This document shows, in pieces, positions 42,401-51,623 of a stretch of DNA of 64,000 nucleotides. The position numbers and the translations under genes are program-made. A model generated the notes under the pieces. It worked only from the letters and a program-made list of their open reading frames with translations, had not been told where the DNA came from and searched no databases. Positions within the stretch are counted from its first letter, which is position 1. Each line of letters begins with the position of its first letter. This stretch comes from Acidimicrobiales bacterium (lineage in GTDB: Bacteria > Actinomycetota > Acidimicrobiia > Acidimicrobiales > RAAP-2): positions 62,001 to 126,000 of the forward strand of contig JADMIJ010000001.1 of NCBI GenBank assembly GCA_015478655.1. The letters are read 5' to 3'.

Positions 42401-42847
42401 TCAGCCTTCTGCGACGACGTTGACCGTCAGCTCGAAGACCACGCCGCCGACCAACTCGACCCGCACGTTGTGCTCCCCGACCGTCTTGATCGGCTCCGTG
42501 AGGATGAGGTCCTTGCGATCGATGACCGCTCCGGTCTGCGCCTCGACCTTGTGCACGATGTCGGCGGCCGACACCGATCCGAACAGCCGCTCGCCCTTGG
42601 CCCGGGCCGGCATGGTGATCGAATTGCCCACCAGGGTGCGGGCCACCGTCTCGGAGGACTCGCGGTCGCGGGCGTCGCGGAGGTCCCGCGACGTTCGCAT
42701 GGCGGCGGCCTGACTCTCGACCCCGGCCGACGCCACGATGGCCTTCCCGGCCGGTAGCAGGTGGTTGCGGGCGAACCCACCCGAGACCTCGATGATGTCG
42801 CCCCGCTTGCCCACGCCGTCGATGTCGCTTCGCAGGAGGACCTTCAT
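42401..42847 (-). CDS. rplI: 50S ribosomal protein L9
   Basis: A 148-aa protein. It begins MKVLLRSDIDGVGKRGDIIEVSGGFARNHLLP, the rRNA-binding N-domain, then the long connecting helix and the C-domain (RLFGSVSAADIV). It sits one base after rpsR and ends the rpsF operon. Confidence 0.97.
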   Translation of the reverse strand: MKVLLRSDIDGVGKRGDIIEVSGGFARNHLLPAGKAIVASAGVESQAAAMRTSRDLRDARDRESSETVARTLVGNSITMPARAKGERLFGSVSAADIVHKVEAQTGAVIDRKDLILTEPIKTVGEHNVRVELVGGVVFELTVNVVAEG

Positions 42848-42848
42848 C

Positions 42849-43376
42849 TCAGCCCTCGCCCACGTCGAGGACGATCTCGTCCACCACGACCTCAGCCAGA
42901 GAGCCGTCCCCGGTGCCGGTGACCTCGAGGACCTCTTCGACCTCATCGACGACCACCGGCTCCCGGGGGGCGTCGTCGGCCAGCGCCGTCGAGGTGGCGT
43001 CGGCCGACAGCGAGCGCTCTTCGTCGCGTCCGCGCCGGCCGCCCGACCCACCCTGGCCCGAGTACCCGCCCCGGCCGCCACCGCGGCCGCCCGGTCGCTC
43101 CGTCGTGGTGCGCTGGGTGTAGGGGAGCAGCACCAGCTCGCGGGCCGTCTTGATGGCGATGGCCACGTCACGCTGGTGTTGAGTGCAGTTGCCCGAGACC
43201 CGACGGGCCCGGATCTTGCCCCGGTCGCTCATGTACTTGCGGAGCATGCCGACGTCCTTGTAGTCGACCCACTCCACCCGGTCCTTGCACAGGGCGCACG
43301 GCTTCTTCTTGATGCGCCGCCCCGTGTCCTTGGGGGTGCGCCTGGTGGTGCCTCCGCGATCATTGTTGCGCGCCAT
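42849..43376 (-). CDS. rpsR: 30S ribosomal protein S18 with long C-terminal extension
   Basis: A 175-aa protein; normal S18 is 70-90 aa. Residues 1 to about 88 are a regular S18 with zinc-type cysteines (KKPCALCKD and GNCTQHQ) and [13 protein letters not shown]. The next 20 or so are Gly/Arg-rich ([13 protein letters not shown]), and the last 60 are strongly acidic ([16 protein letters not shown]...[11 protein letters not shown]). The stop lies 1 base before rplI, and no start exists for a separate gene, so the tail is part of the protein. In M. tuberculosis this gene is part of the same rpsF-ssb-rpsR-rplI set. Confidence 0.92.
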   Translation of the reverse strand: MARNNDRGGTTRRTPKDTGRRIKKKPCALCKDRVEWVDYKDVGMLRKYMSDRGKIRARRVSGNCTQHQRDVAIAIKTARELVLLPYTQRTTTERPGGRGGGRGGYSGQGGSGGRRGRDEERSLSADATSTALADDAPREPVVVDEVEEVLEVTGTGDGSLAEVVVDEIVLDVGEG

Positions 43377-43378
43377 GA

Positions 43379-43855
43379 CTAGAAGGGCTCCTCGCTGTAT
43401 CCGTATCCCTGGGGCTCGGCGGCTGGAGCCGCGCTGCCGCCGGTCGACGGCCCTCGGCCGCCTCCCTGGGGCCCACCGTCGCCGGGTCCCCGGCGCTCGT
43501 TCTTGGTCACCTGGGCCGTGGCCCAGCGGATGCTCGGGCCCACCTCGTCGGCCACCACCTCCACTTTGGACCGCTTGTCACCGTCGGGCGTCTCCCAGCT
43601 GCGCTGGTCGAGCCGGCCGGTCACGATGACCCGCGAGCCCTTGGTCAGGCTCTCGGCGGCGTTCTCGGCCATCTCGCGCCAGCACACCACGTCGAAGAAG
43701 GAGACCGCCTCCTCCCACTCCTGGGTCTGGCGGTTCTGCCACCGGCGATTGACGGCCAGACCGAAGCTGGCCGTGGCCTGACCGGTGTTGGTGAAGCGGA
43801 GCTCCGGGTCGCGGGTGATGTTCCCCACCAGGGTGATGGCGTTTCCGGGGGCCAT
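43379..43855 (-). CDS. ssb: single-stranded DNA-binding protein
   Basis: A 158-aa protein. The OB fold starts [21 protein letters not shown] and contains [31 protein letters not shown] Gly/Pro-rich linker follows, and the acidic tip ends in SEEPF, close to the DDIPF tail that binds partner proteins. It stands between rpsF and rpsR with 2-3 base gaps. Confidence 0.96.
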   Translation of the reverse strand: MAPGNAITLVGNITRDPELRFTNTGQATASFGLAVNRRWQNRQTQEWEEAVSFFDVVCWREMAENAAESLTKGSRVIVTGRLDQRSWETPDGDKRSKVEVVADEVGPSIRWATAQVTKNERRGPGDGGPQGGGRGPSTGGSAAPAAEPQGYGYSEEPF

Positions 43856-43858
43856 GGC

Positions 43859-44197
43859 TCAGCCCTCCCGACCACTGGTGGCCGCGGCGGCGGCACGTCG
43901 GCCGGCCACCTTGTCCGGCAACCGGATCACCTTGTGGCGCAGCACCTCGTCGGCCAGGACGAAGACACGCTCCATGTCGGCCACCGCCGCGGGCTCGGCG
44001 GTCAGCTCGATGACCACGTAGTAGCCCTCGCGCTTGTGCTGCAGCTCGTAGGCGAAGGTCCGCCGGCCCCAGCGCTCGACGCGGCCGGGGTTCCCGCCCT
44101 TGGCCCTGAGGGCGTCGAGCCCCCGGTCGAGGACGCCGTTCACCGCTGCCTCATCGGCGCCGGTGTCGAAGATGACCATGGTTTCGTAGGGCCGCAT
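43859..44197 (-). CDS. rpsF: 30S ribosomal protein S6
   Basis: A 112-aa protein beginning MRPYETMVIFDT with the usual KREGYYVVIELTAEP and LRHKVIRL. GGAGG lies 10 bases before ATG 44197. It is the first gene of rpsF-ssb-rpsR-rplI. It partners S18 in the small subunit and often regulates this operon. Confidence 0.96.
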   Translation of the reverse strand: MRPYETMVIFDTGADEAAVNGVLDRGLDALRAKGGNPGRVERWGRRTFAYELQHKREGYYVVIELTAEPAAVADMERVFVLADEVLRHKVIRLPDKVAGRRAAAAATSGREG

Positions 44198-44365
44198 CAG
44201 CGGCTCACCTCCCTCTGGATCGGGCGACGGAGCACCCGAGCCCCACGACGTGGGGCAGGTCGGAACGGGAGGGCCACCATCGGGTGGCCCCAACAACCCC
44301 CGTACCCTACCGGCAATCCCGGGGTCGTCGGGACCGGGAGGGGCGGCCCGGCGGCTCACCCATCC

Positions 44366-45181
44366 TCAGTGGTAGACCTCGGCGTCGGCAGGAAACGCCC
44401 CCGAACGCACGTCGGCGGCGTAGGCGGCCATGGCCGCCACGGCGTCCGCGCCGAGGTCCGCGTAGCGGCGGACGAACTTCGGTGCCGTGTCGTTGAACCC
44501 GAGCAGGTCGTGGAAGACGAGCACCTGGCCGTCACAGGCCGGGCCGGCCCCGATCCCGATGGTGGGCACGTCGATGGACTCGGTGATGGCAGCGCCCACC
44601 GATTCGGGAACCCCCTCGATGACCACGGCGAAGCAACCGGCAGCCACGATGGCCTTGGCGTCGACTGTCAGGGCATGGGCGGCGGCGTCGTCCCGGCCCT
44701 GGACCCGGTAGCCGCCCATGGCGTTGACCGATTGGGGCGTGAGGCCGAGGTGGCCCATGACCGGAATCTCCGCCGCCACCAACGCCTCGATCATCGGCAC
44801 CCGGTTGGAGCCGCCCTCCAACTTCACCGCCTGGGCGCCGGCCCGGATGAGGGTGGCGCCATTCCGCACGGTGTCGACCCGGTCCAGGTGGTAGCTCATC
44901 CACGGGAGATCGGCCACGATCATGGGCTCGGGCCTGGCCCTGGCCACCGCCGCGGTGTGGTGGGCCATGTTCTCCATGGTCACCTGCAATGTGTCCCGGT
45001 AGCCCAGGACGTTGTTGGCCACCGAGTCGCCGACCAGGATGAGGTCCACCCCGGCGGCGTCGGCGATGCGGGCCCCGGGAGCGTCGTAGGCGGTCACCAT
45101 CACGAGCGGCGCATGACCGGCTCGTCGCTTGGCGGCGCGCAACTTCGGAACGGTGACCGGCGCGGACCGGGTCTCGGGCAT
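44366..45181 (-). CDS. panB: 3-methyl-2-oxobutanoate hydroxymethyltransferase
   Basis: A 271-aa TIM barrel that adds a hydroxymethyl group from methylene-tetrahydrofolate to ketoisovalerate, the first step of pantothenate synthesis. It has PLVMVTAYDAPGARIADAAGVDLILVGDS, VKLEGG, MGHLGLTPQSVNAMGG and TIGIGAGPACDGQVLVFHDLLG. AGGAGG lies 6 bases before ATG 45181. No panC or panD is adjacent. Confidence 0.96.
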   Translation of the reverse strand: MPETRSAPVTVPKLRAAKRRAGHAPLVMVTAYDAPGARIADAAGVDLILVGDSVANNVLGYRDTLQVTMENMAHHTAAVARARPEPMIVADLPWMSYHLDRVDTVRNGATLIRAGAQAVKLEGGSNRVPMIEALVAAEIPVMGHLGLTPQSVNAMGGYRVQGRDDAAAHALTVDAKAIVAAGCFAVVIEGVPESVGAAITESIDVPTIGIGAGPACDGQVLVFHDLLGFNDTAPKFVRRYADLGADAVAAMAAYAADVRSGAFPADAEVYH

Positions 45182-45352
45182 GGGAATCCTCCTGATCGAC
45201 CGTCCAGCGCCATGAGGCTGCCGGCGGCATGGGCGGTGGCCGCTCGCCACCGCGGAGTACAGCGCACTGCCACCCTCAGCGTAGTGGGCGACCCGCCGGA
45301 AGGGAATGCCCGCGCAGGACCGAGCCGCCTCCGGGGAGGTCAGCCGGCCGGG

Positions 45353-45808
45353 TCAGGACCCGGGCTGGGTGGCCGTGCGACCCCGAAGCGACTTGCGGGC
45401 CACGGCATCCACTCCGGCCCCGGCCGGGTACATCCGAGCCAGGTGGTTCCACGAGCATCCGACGCACACCTCGATCACGTAACAGACCACCGGCTCCTTG
45501 CGTCGCCAAAAGCGCGCCAGCTCGGTCTGCGTGGCCACACACCGGCCCCCGGGCGGGAGTCTCGAACCGAACACGAAGGTGACATCGACGAGGTCGGCAT
45601 CCTCGCAGATGGGGCACCGGTCGCCGGAAGGCCGGCCCAGGTTGCGGGCGGCGCGGAGGAGCTCGGGGTGGGCGTCGCACACGTCGAGGCGGGAGAGCCG
45701 GCCCTTGCGGAACTCACGAATGACCGCGTTGCGGGCGAGCAGGTACTCGACGCGTCCCCCGGTGGGGGAAGTCTGCACTCCCTCGAGGGCTCCAGGTCGG
45801 AAGCTCAC
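45353..45808 (-). CDS. DUF5318 protein with paired CxxC zinc ribbon
   Basis: A protein of about 151 aa. It shows VEYLLARNAVIREFRKGRLSRLDVCDAHPELLRAA, CPIC (about 87-90) and CVGCSWNHLARMY, the pattern of the actinobacterial DUF5318 family (Rv0049 in M. tuberculosis). The two CxxC pairs should hold one zinc. The role is unknown, but the gene is conserved near rpsF-ssb and ino1. The start is probably GTG 45808; the open frame reaches 46009 but that part overlaps the padR operator. Confidence 0.68.
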   Translation of the reverse strand: MSFRPGALEGVQTSPTGGRVEYLLARNAVIREFRKGRLSRLDVCDAHPELLRAARNLGRPSGDRCPICEDADLVDVTFVFGSRLPPGGRCVATQTELARFWRRKEPVVCYVIEVCVGCSWNHLARMYPAGAGVDAVARKSLRGRTATQPGS

Positions 45809-45915
45809 TCCGCCAAGGGTAACCCCTCGCCGATCCCGAGACACCCGACCGGCCGGTTGAGTGCCCGGCTTGAGACGCAGGGTGACCGGCGGGTCGGCGG
45901 GTGTTGTTCTGCGAC

Positions 45916-45951
45916 CGATATATTGCATTGATATATCGATCTGATATATCG
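45916..45951 (+). promoter_or_regulatory. padR operator with overlapping promoter
   Basis: CGATATAT (45916-45923) and ATATATCG (45931-45938) form a perfect 8-bp inverted repeat with 7 bases between, and a third copy ATATATCG follows at 45944-45951. TTGCAT (45923-45928) and TATATC (45945-45950) with a 16-base spacer give a promoter inside it. PadR proteins bind such AT-rich palindromes, so autoregulation is likely. Confidence 0.65.
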
Positions 45952-45959
45952 TCTGAGGT

Positions 45960-46043
45960 ATGCAGTTTGTGAACACGCCACCGCCGGCCGGCCGGGGGCC
46001 GTCCCGCACGGTGTGGGCATCTCCTCCAGGGCCGGCCTCCTGA
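45960..46043 (+). CDS. possible 27-codon leader peptide before padR
   Basis: An ATG lies 9 bases after the -10 element and opens a 27-codon frame (MQFVNTPPP...). Its TGA ends one base before the padR ATG, which has no Shine-Dalgarno sequence of its own. Coupled translation from a leaderless transcript would explain this. The peptide has no recognised motif and may be chance. Confidence 0.25.
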   Translation: MQFVNTPPPAGRGPSRTVWASPPGPAS

Positions 46044-46044
46044 G

Positions 46045-46722
46045 ATGCTCGACCTGGCCATACTGGGCCTCCTCCACGAGCAGGAGCTGCACGGGTATGA
46101 GATCCGCCGGCGGCTCCGCGACGAGTTGGGCCTGTTCGCCAACATCTCGTTCGGATCGCTCTATCCGGCGTTGTCCCGGCTCGAGGGCTCCGGTGCCGTG
46201 GCCGTCACCGAATCGGCCGGCCCGGCCACGGTGGCCGTTCCCATGCCGTCCACCGGCTCCATCAGTGGCGACCGGGCGGGGCTCCGGGCCCGCCGGGCCG
46301 GCACACCCCGCGGCACCAAGCGGTCGCGCAAGGTCTACCGCATCACCGACCACGGCCGGGCCCTCTTCGAGCAACTCCTCGACGCGGAGGAGCCGGCCGG
46401 CACGGACGATGCCCGGAGCTTCGGCCTCCGATTGGCGTTCGCGCGCCACCTGGCGCCCCAGGCCCGGCTGTCCCTGCTCGAACGGCGTCGCGGGCAACTG
46501 ACCCGGCGACTGGCCACCGACAGGGTGCGCGCCGCCGGGGAGAGCCTCGACGTCTACACGCGCTCGCTGGCCGAGCACAGCACCGAGGCCACCCAGCACG
46601 ACATTGCGTGGCTCGACCGCCTCATCGAGTCCGAACGACAGAAGCAGGCAGCACTCCGATCCGAGACCCGTGGTCCCCGGAGCGGGAACGCCATGACAGC
46701 AGTGAAGGGAACCAATCCATGA
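46045..46722 (+). CDS. PadR-family transcriptional regulator
   Basis: A 225-aa regulator. The winged helix reads [40 protein letters not shown] and [17 protein letters not shown], with a Pro/Arg-rich insertion of about 40 residues in the wing. The C-terminal part is the helical dimerisation domain. A PadR gene stands beside ino1 in many actinobacteria (Rv0047c in M. tuberculosis). Its stop overlaps the ino1 ATG by 4 bases, so it probably controls inositol synthesis. Confidence 0.85.
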   Translation: MLDLAILGLLHEQELHGYEIRRRLRDELGLFANISFGSLYPALSRLEGSGAVAVTESAGPATVAVPMPSTGSISGDRAGLRARRAGTPRGTKRSRKVYRITDHGRALFEQLLDAEEPAGTDDARSFGLRLAFARHLAPQARLSLLERRRGQLTRRLATDRVRAAGESLDVYTRSLAEHSTEATQHDIAWLDRLIESERQKQAALRSETRGPRSGNAMTAVKGTNP

Positions 46723-47816
46723 GCACCATCCGAGTGGCCATCGCCGGCATCGGCAACTGCGCCAGCTCCCTCGTCCAGGGAGTCGAGTACTACCGGGATG
46801 CTGACCCAGCCGACACGGTCCCCGGGCTCATGCACGTGGTTCTCGGTGGCTACCACGTCGGCGATCTCGAGTTCGTGGCGGCCTTCGACGTCGACGCGGC
46901 CAAGGTCGGGACCGATCTGGGCAAAGCCGTCTTTGCCGGGCAGAACAACACCATCCGCTTCGCCGCCGTGGGGGAACTGGGTGTGACCGTCCAGCGGGGA
47001 CCCACCCTCGACGGGTTCGGCAAGTACTACCGCGAGACGGTCGAGGAGTCGCCGGCCGAGCCCATCGATGTGGTGGCCGCCCTGAGAGACTCCGGGGCCG
47101 ACGTCCTGGTCAGCTACCTCCCCGTCGGCTCCGAGCAGGCCCAGCGCTTCTATGCCGACGCCTGCCTGCAGGCGGGTGTGGGCTTCGTCAATGCCATCCC
47201 CGTGTTCATCGCCTCCGACCCGGAATGGGCCCGCAGGTTCCGCGCCGCCGGGCTGCCCATCGTGGGTGACGACATCAAGAGCCAGGTGGGCTCGACCATC
47301 GTCCACCGGATCCTCACCCGCCTGTTCGAAGACCGCGGTCTCGCTCTCGACCACACCTACCAACTCAACGTGGGCGGCAACATGGACTTCAAGAACATGC
47401 TGGAGCGGGATCGGCTGGAGTCAAAGAAGGTGTCGAAGACCCAGGCGGTCACCAGTCAGATCGAGCACGGCACACTGCCGGCCGACGACGTTCACATCGG
47501 ACCCTCCGACCATGTCCCGTGGCTCCACGACCGCAAGTGGGCCTACATCCGGATGGAGGGACGCAACTTCGGCGACGTCCCCCTGAACCTCGAGCTCAAG
47601 CTCGAGGTCTGGGACTCTCCCAACTCCGCCGGCGTGATCATCGACGCGGTGCGTTGCGCCAAGCTGGCCCTCGACCGGGGCATCAGCGGACCCCTGCTCG
47701 GACCGTCGGCCTACTTCATGAAGTCGCCGCCCGTCCAGTACCACGACGATGTGTGCCACCAGATGGTGGAGGCCTTCGCCGACGGCGATCCCGGTCCCGT
47801 CTGGCCCGAGGACTGA
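46719..47816 (+). CDS. ino1: inositol-3-phosphate synthase
   Basis: A 365-aa NAD-dependent enzyme that turns glucose 6-phosphate into inositol 3-phosphate, the entry to mycothiol and phosphatidylinositol lipids. The NAD site is [13 protein letters not shown]. It has [46 protein letters not shown], the conserved [12 protein letters not shown] with catalytic lysines nearby ([14 protein letters not shown]) and APSYFMK-like [10 protein letters not shown]. It overlaps padR by 4 bases. Confidence 0.95.
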   Translation: MSTIRVAIAGIGNCASSLVQGVEYYRDADPADTVPGLMHVVLGGYHVGDLEFVAAFDVDAAKVGTDLGKAVFAGQNNTIRFAAVGELGVTVQRGPTLDGFGKYYRETVEESPAEPIDVVAALRDSGADVLVSYLPVGSEQAQRFYADACLQAGVGFVNAIPVFIASDPEWARRFRAAGLPIVGDDIKSQVGSTIVHRILTRLFEDRGLALDHTYQLNVGGNMDFKNMLERDRLESKKVSKTQAVTSQIEHGTLPADDVHIGPSDHVPWLHDRKWAYIRMEGRNFGDVPLNLELKLEVWDSPNSAGVIIDAVRCAKLALDRGISGPLLGPSAYFMKSPPVQYHDDVCHQMVEAFADGDPGPVWPED

Positions 47817-47880
47817 CTGAGCCGGCACGAGTTGGCGCCGGCGGAGGACCCCTCCCCAGCCAACGCCCCGGAGGTGTGGA

Positions 47881-49269
47881 TCAGGACTGCTCCCGCCACC
47901 ATTCCGTGAGCCGCTTCCGTGCCTCCTCCTCGCCCAGCGGGCCCTCTTCGAGCCGGAGCTCCAACAGGAAGGCCAGGGCCCGTCCCACCTGGCGACCGGG
48001 GCCCAGTCCCAGCTCCTCCATGACCTGGGTGCCGTCGAGGTCGGGGCGGATGGCGTCCAGCTCCTCCTGTTGGCGGAGGTCGGCTATGCGGGCCTCGAGC
48101 TCGTCCATGCGGCGGCCCAAGGCCTTGGCCTTGTTGGCGTTGCGGGTGGTGCAGTCGCTTCGGGTGAGCTCGTTGAGGCGATCGAGGAGGGGGCCGGCGT
48201 CCCGCACATAGCGTCGGACGGCCCGGTCCGTCCAGCCCAGCTGATAGGTATGGAAACGCAGGTGGAGCTGGACCAGTTCGGTCACCACTTCCACCTCGTC
48301 ATTGGGATACCGCAGGGCCTGCATGCGGTTGCGGGTCATCCGGGCACCGACCACCTCGTGATGGTGGAAGGTCACTCCCCCGTCGACGAAGGCCCGGGTC
48401 TTGGGCTTGCCCACATCGTGGAAGAGGGCGGCCAGGCGAAGCAGTCGGTCCGGGGACGTCTTGTCCACCACCGCCAGGGTGTGGGCCAGCACGTCCTTGT
48501 GGCGGTGGATCGGGTCCTGCTCGAGGGAGAGACCCGGCAGCTCGGGAAGGAACTCCTCGGCCAGTCCGGTCCGCACCACGAACCAGAGCGCCACTGAGGG
48601 CACCGGCACCATGACGATCTTGTCCAGCTCATCGCGGATCCGCTCAGCCGACACGATGGAGAGTCGCTGGTGGCCGACCCGGATCGCCTCCACCAGTGGA
48701 GGGTCCGGCTCCAGCTCGAGCTGGGCCACGAACCGGGCCGCCCGCAGCATGCGCAGCGGGTCGTCGGCAAAGGACACCTCGGGGTCGAGCGGCGTACGCA
48801 GGCGTCGGGCAGCCAGATCGGCCAACCCGCCGAACGGATCGATGAGTTCCAGCTCCGGGAGACGGAGGGCCATGGCGTTGATGGTGAAGTCCCGGCGGGC
48901 GAGGTCGTCCTCCACCCGGTCCCCGAAGGCCACCTCGGGCTTGCGGGAGTCGGGGCGGTAGGCCTCGGCCCGGTGGGTGGTGATCTCGTAGACCTGGTCA
49001 CCGCGCCGGCAGCCGATGGTGCCGAACCGCTTCCCCTGGGTCCAGACGGCGTCGGCCCAACCGGCCACCAGTGCCTCGATGGCATCGGGCCGGGCGTCGG
49101 TGGTGAAGTCGAGGTCGTGCCCCCCATCGACCACCGGGGCGCCCCCATCGGCCACGATGGCGTCACGAACCGAACCCCCCACCAGGTACAGGCGGTGACC
49201 GTCCGACCGGAACCGGTCGGAGAGGTCGGCGGTGGCCTCCACCAATGGTTGCAGCCGTTCGGGGAGCAC
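47881..49269 (-). CDS. CCA tRNA nucleotidyltransferase
   Basis: A 462-aa enzyme that adds or repairs the tRNA CCA end. It has YLVGGSVRDAI and HDLDFTT (catalytic aspartates), RRDFTINAMAL and RLLRAARF-like RMLRAARFVAQ, then an HD domain (AALFHDVGKP). This is the pcnA/Rv3907c type that precedes murJ near the origin in actinobacteria. The start is GTG 49269 (VLPERLQPL). It stands back to back with ino1's downstream side. Confidence 0.93.
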   Translation of the reverse strand: MLPERLQPLVEATADLSDRFRSDGHRLYLVGGSVRDAIVADGGAPVVDGGHDLDFTTDARPDAIEALVAGWADAVWTQGKRFGTIGCRRGDQVYEITTHRAEAYRPDSRKPEVAFGDRVEDDLARRDFTINAMALRLPELELIDPFGGLADLAARRLRTPLDPEVSFADDPLRMLRAARFVAQLELEPDPPLVEAIRVGHQRLSIVSAERIRDELDKIVMVPVPSVALWFVVRTGLAEEFLPELPGLSLEQDPIHRHKDVLAHTLAVVDKTSPDRLLRLAALFHDVGKPKTRAFVDGGVTFHHHEVVGARMTRNRMQALRYPNDEVEVVTELVQLHLRFHTYQLGWTDRAVRRYVRDAGPLLDRLNELTRSDCTTRNANKAKALGRRMDELEARIADLRQQEELDAIRPDLDGTQVMEELGLGPGRQVGRALAFLLELRLEEGPLGEEEARKRLTEWWREQS

Positions 49270-49400
49270 GCCGCCGAGGGTAGTGCGACTGGCGTAGGCT
49301 GCCGTCCGAAGTGGATCGGGAACGAGGCAGCCTGTGCCCCAGTGGCAGCCGCCCCCGGGCCGGCGTGCCATTCGGGGACGGGCCCGCCCCGATCATCGGG

Positions 49401-51623
49401 GTGGAACGGCGTAGCGCCCGGCCGCGGTCGGTGACCCGGACAGGCGGGCGCCGCCGACAGACACCCGGCGTGGGGCTTGCCATGCTGGCCGGGTTGCTGT
49501 TGCTGACCCCGGGCGTCGCCGCCGCAGGACCGGGATCCCCGGCGGGCAGGGAGGTGGCGGCGTCGGCGTCGGCCGGCACTCCGTTCCCGCTCACGCTGGT
49601 GTCCCAGACACCGTGGGTGACTCCGGCCCAGAACTTCGACCTGCAACTTCGGCCCGGGACCTCGATCCCGCCCGCCCAGCTGGGGGTGTCGGTGTCCGTC
49701 TACGGCTGCCTCTCCAGCGTGTCGGGCTTCGACCAGTCGGTGTCCGCGTCGGGACCGCAGGGAGCGCCGATCTCCTCCACCCGGGCGCCGCTGGCCCTCA
49801 GTGGCCTGCCGACCGTCGGCCCCGGCGTGTTCGACCTCAACATGCCCGTCAAACCGGGGGGCACATCGGGTCCGGCGCCGGCCGGCACGTTCACCATCGC
49901 CCTCAGCTCCAGCGGCGGGCAGTGCGGCATCTACCCCTCGGCGGTCTACCCGGTCAAGGTGCAGCTGGTGAGCACGCCGACCGGCCAGCCCATCAGCAGC
50001 TTCACCACCCACCTGGTCTACGCCGACACCGCGGCCGACACCCAGAAGCTGAGACTGGCGGTGGTCCTGCCCGTGCAGACGGCGTCGACCCCGGCGGCGT
50101 CGCCCACCCCGGCCGAGCTGCGGGCCGACCCGTCCGCCGCCCTGCAACCGCCGTCGGCCCGGGCCACCTCGGCCATCACCGGCCTGGTCACCACTGTGGC
50201 TACCCAGCACCCCCGGGTTCCCCTGACCCTCGAGGCCAGCCCCCAGACCCTCGCCGCCCTGTCGGGCTCGGGCCACCAGCCCACCGTGAACCAGCTGACC
50301 GCCCTGGCGGTGACCCCGTCCGTCCACCAGTTCGCCTCGTCCCCTTTCACCCCGGTCAACGCCCAGGGCTTGGTGGCCGGCGGCCTGAGCAGCGAGCTGG
50401 CGCTCCAGGTCTCCCGCGGATCTCAGGTCCTCGCCGCCGACGGCATCCACCCACCGGCACCTCCGGCCGGCACGACCGGGCCGCTCGGCACCTGGTTCGC
50501 CAGCGACGGGCTGGACGCCGCCACCCTCACCCAGTTACAGGCAGACGGCTACGCCCAGCTCGTCCTGCCCGCGGGCAGTGTGACGTCGGCGCCGACCAAC
50601 GGATCCACCGCCGTCCCCTTCGACGTCAGCTCGAGCCGGGGTGCGGCGACCCCGGCCGTCGCCGCCAACGCCGATCTGACGGCGCGTTTCACCGGTGCGC
50701 CGGGCAACCCGGTCCTGGCCGCCCACCAGCTGGTGGCCGAGGTGGCCCAGATGTACTACGAGAAGCCCAACGACAGCTCGCCCCGGGGGCTGGTGGCGAT
50801 GGCCCCGTCCGGTTGGGCTGACGACCCGGTGTTCGCCGACACCTTGTTGACGGCCCTGACAGAGAACCCGATCATCCTGGCCACCACGACCGCCGACCTC
50901 TTTGCCACCCTTCCCGCCGGCAGCTGCCGCACTGGATGCCGACCGACTGCGACCGCCGTCTCGGGCGCCCTGCCCGTGGCCGCGGTCCGCAACCAACGCC
51001 AGCGGGTCAACGGCTTCGCCTCGGCGGCGCCGAGCGCCACCAGCGTCACCACCCAGCTCGGTGACCTGGTACTGGCGGCTGAGTCGGAGCTGCTCCGACC
51101 CGGCCAGCAGTCGGCGGTGCTGCGCAACGCCGGTGCCGCCGTTGACGCCCAGTTGGCCCAGTTGGTGGTGGCCGGCGACCCGGTCACCCTGACCTCGGCC
51201 CGGGGCACCGTCCAGGTGACGGTCATCTCGTACGCGAACTACCCGGTGACCGCGTCGCTGACCCTGACCAGCGACAAGTTGCTCTTCCCCAACGGGACCG
51301 CCGAGTGGACCTTTCAATGGACCAGGGCCGACCCGCTGATCGGGTCCGGATCCGGACACATCAACATCGTGCCGGTCACCGTGCAGGCCCGGGCGTCCGG
51401 CACGTCCCGGGTCACGGTGGTCATCCGCTCCCCGGTGGGCGGGCTCACCCTCTCCACCGGCCAGGTGAGCGTGCGGTCCACCGCCACCTCGCTGGTGGGC
51501 ATCCTCTTGTCCCTGGGGGCGGTGCTGGTGCTGGCCGTGTGGTGGGTGCGCACCTCGAGGAAGCGGCGGGCCGGGCGACGGGACCATCCCGTGACCAAAC
51601 CGGCCCCGGCGGAGACCGGGTGA
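49401..51623 (+). CDS. secreted DUF6049 membrane-anchored protein
   Basis: A 740-aa exported protein starting at GTG 49401. The signal peptide is GVGLAMLAGLLLLTPGVAAA, a large Ala/Thr/Pro-rich outer part follows, and one membrane segment lies near the C-terminus (LVGILLSLGAVLVLAVWWV) ahead of a basic tail. This is the layout of Rv3909, which lies between pcnA and mviN in M. tuberculosis. The function is unknown; its position suggests cell-wall synthesis. The stop overlaps murJ's GTG by 4 bases. Confidence 0.8.
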   Translation: MERRSARPRSVTRTGGRRRQTPGVGLAMLAGLLLLTPGVAAAGPGSPAGREVAASASAGTPFPLTLVSQTPWVTPAQNFDLQLRPGTSIPPAQLGVSVSVYGCLSSVSGFDQSVSASGPQGAPISSTRAPLALSGLPTVGPGVFDLNMPVKPGGTSGPAPAGTFTIALSSSGGQCGIYPSAVYPVKVQLVSTPTGQPISSFTTHLVYADTAADTQKLRLAVVLPVQTASTPAASPTPAELRADPSAALQPPSARATSAITGLVTTVATQHPRVPLTLEASPQTLAALSGSGHQPTVNQLTALAVTPSVHQFASSPFTPVNAQGLVAGGLSSELALQVSRGSQVLAADGIHPPAPPAGTTGPLGTWFASDGLDAATLTQLQADGYAQLVLPAGSVTSAPTNGSTAVPFDVSSSRGAATPAVAANADLTARFTGAPGNPVLAAHQLVAEVAQMYYEKPNDSSPRGLVAMAPSGWADDPVFADTLLTALTENPIILATTTADLFATLPAGSCRTGCRPTATAVSGALPVAAVRNQRQRVNGFASAAPSATSVTTQLGDLVLAAESELLRPGQQSAVLRNAGAAVDAQLAQLVVAGDPVTLTSARGTVQVTVISYANYPVTASLTLTSDKLLFPNGTAEWTFQWTRADPLIGSGSGHINIVPVTVQARASGTSRVTVVIRSPVGGLTLSTGQVSVRSTATSLVGILLSLGAVLVLAVWWVRTSRKRRAGRRDHPVTKPAPAETG

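Noticed and set aside
48372-50450. Minus-strand frame of almost 700 codons
   Set aside because: It overlaps cca in another frame and DUF6049 on the other strand and shows no conserved motif; open frames arise freely at this GC content.
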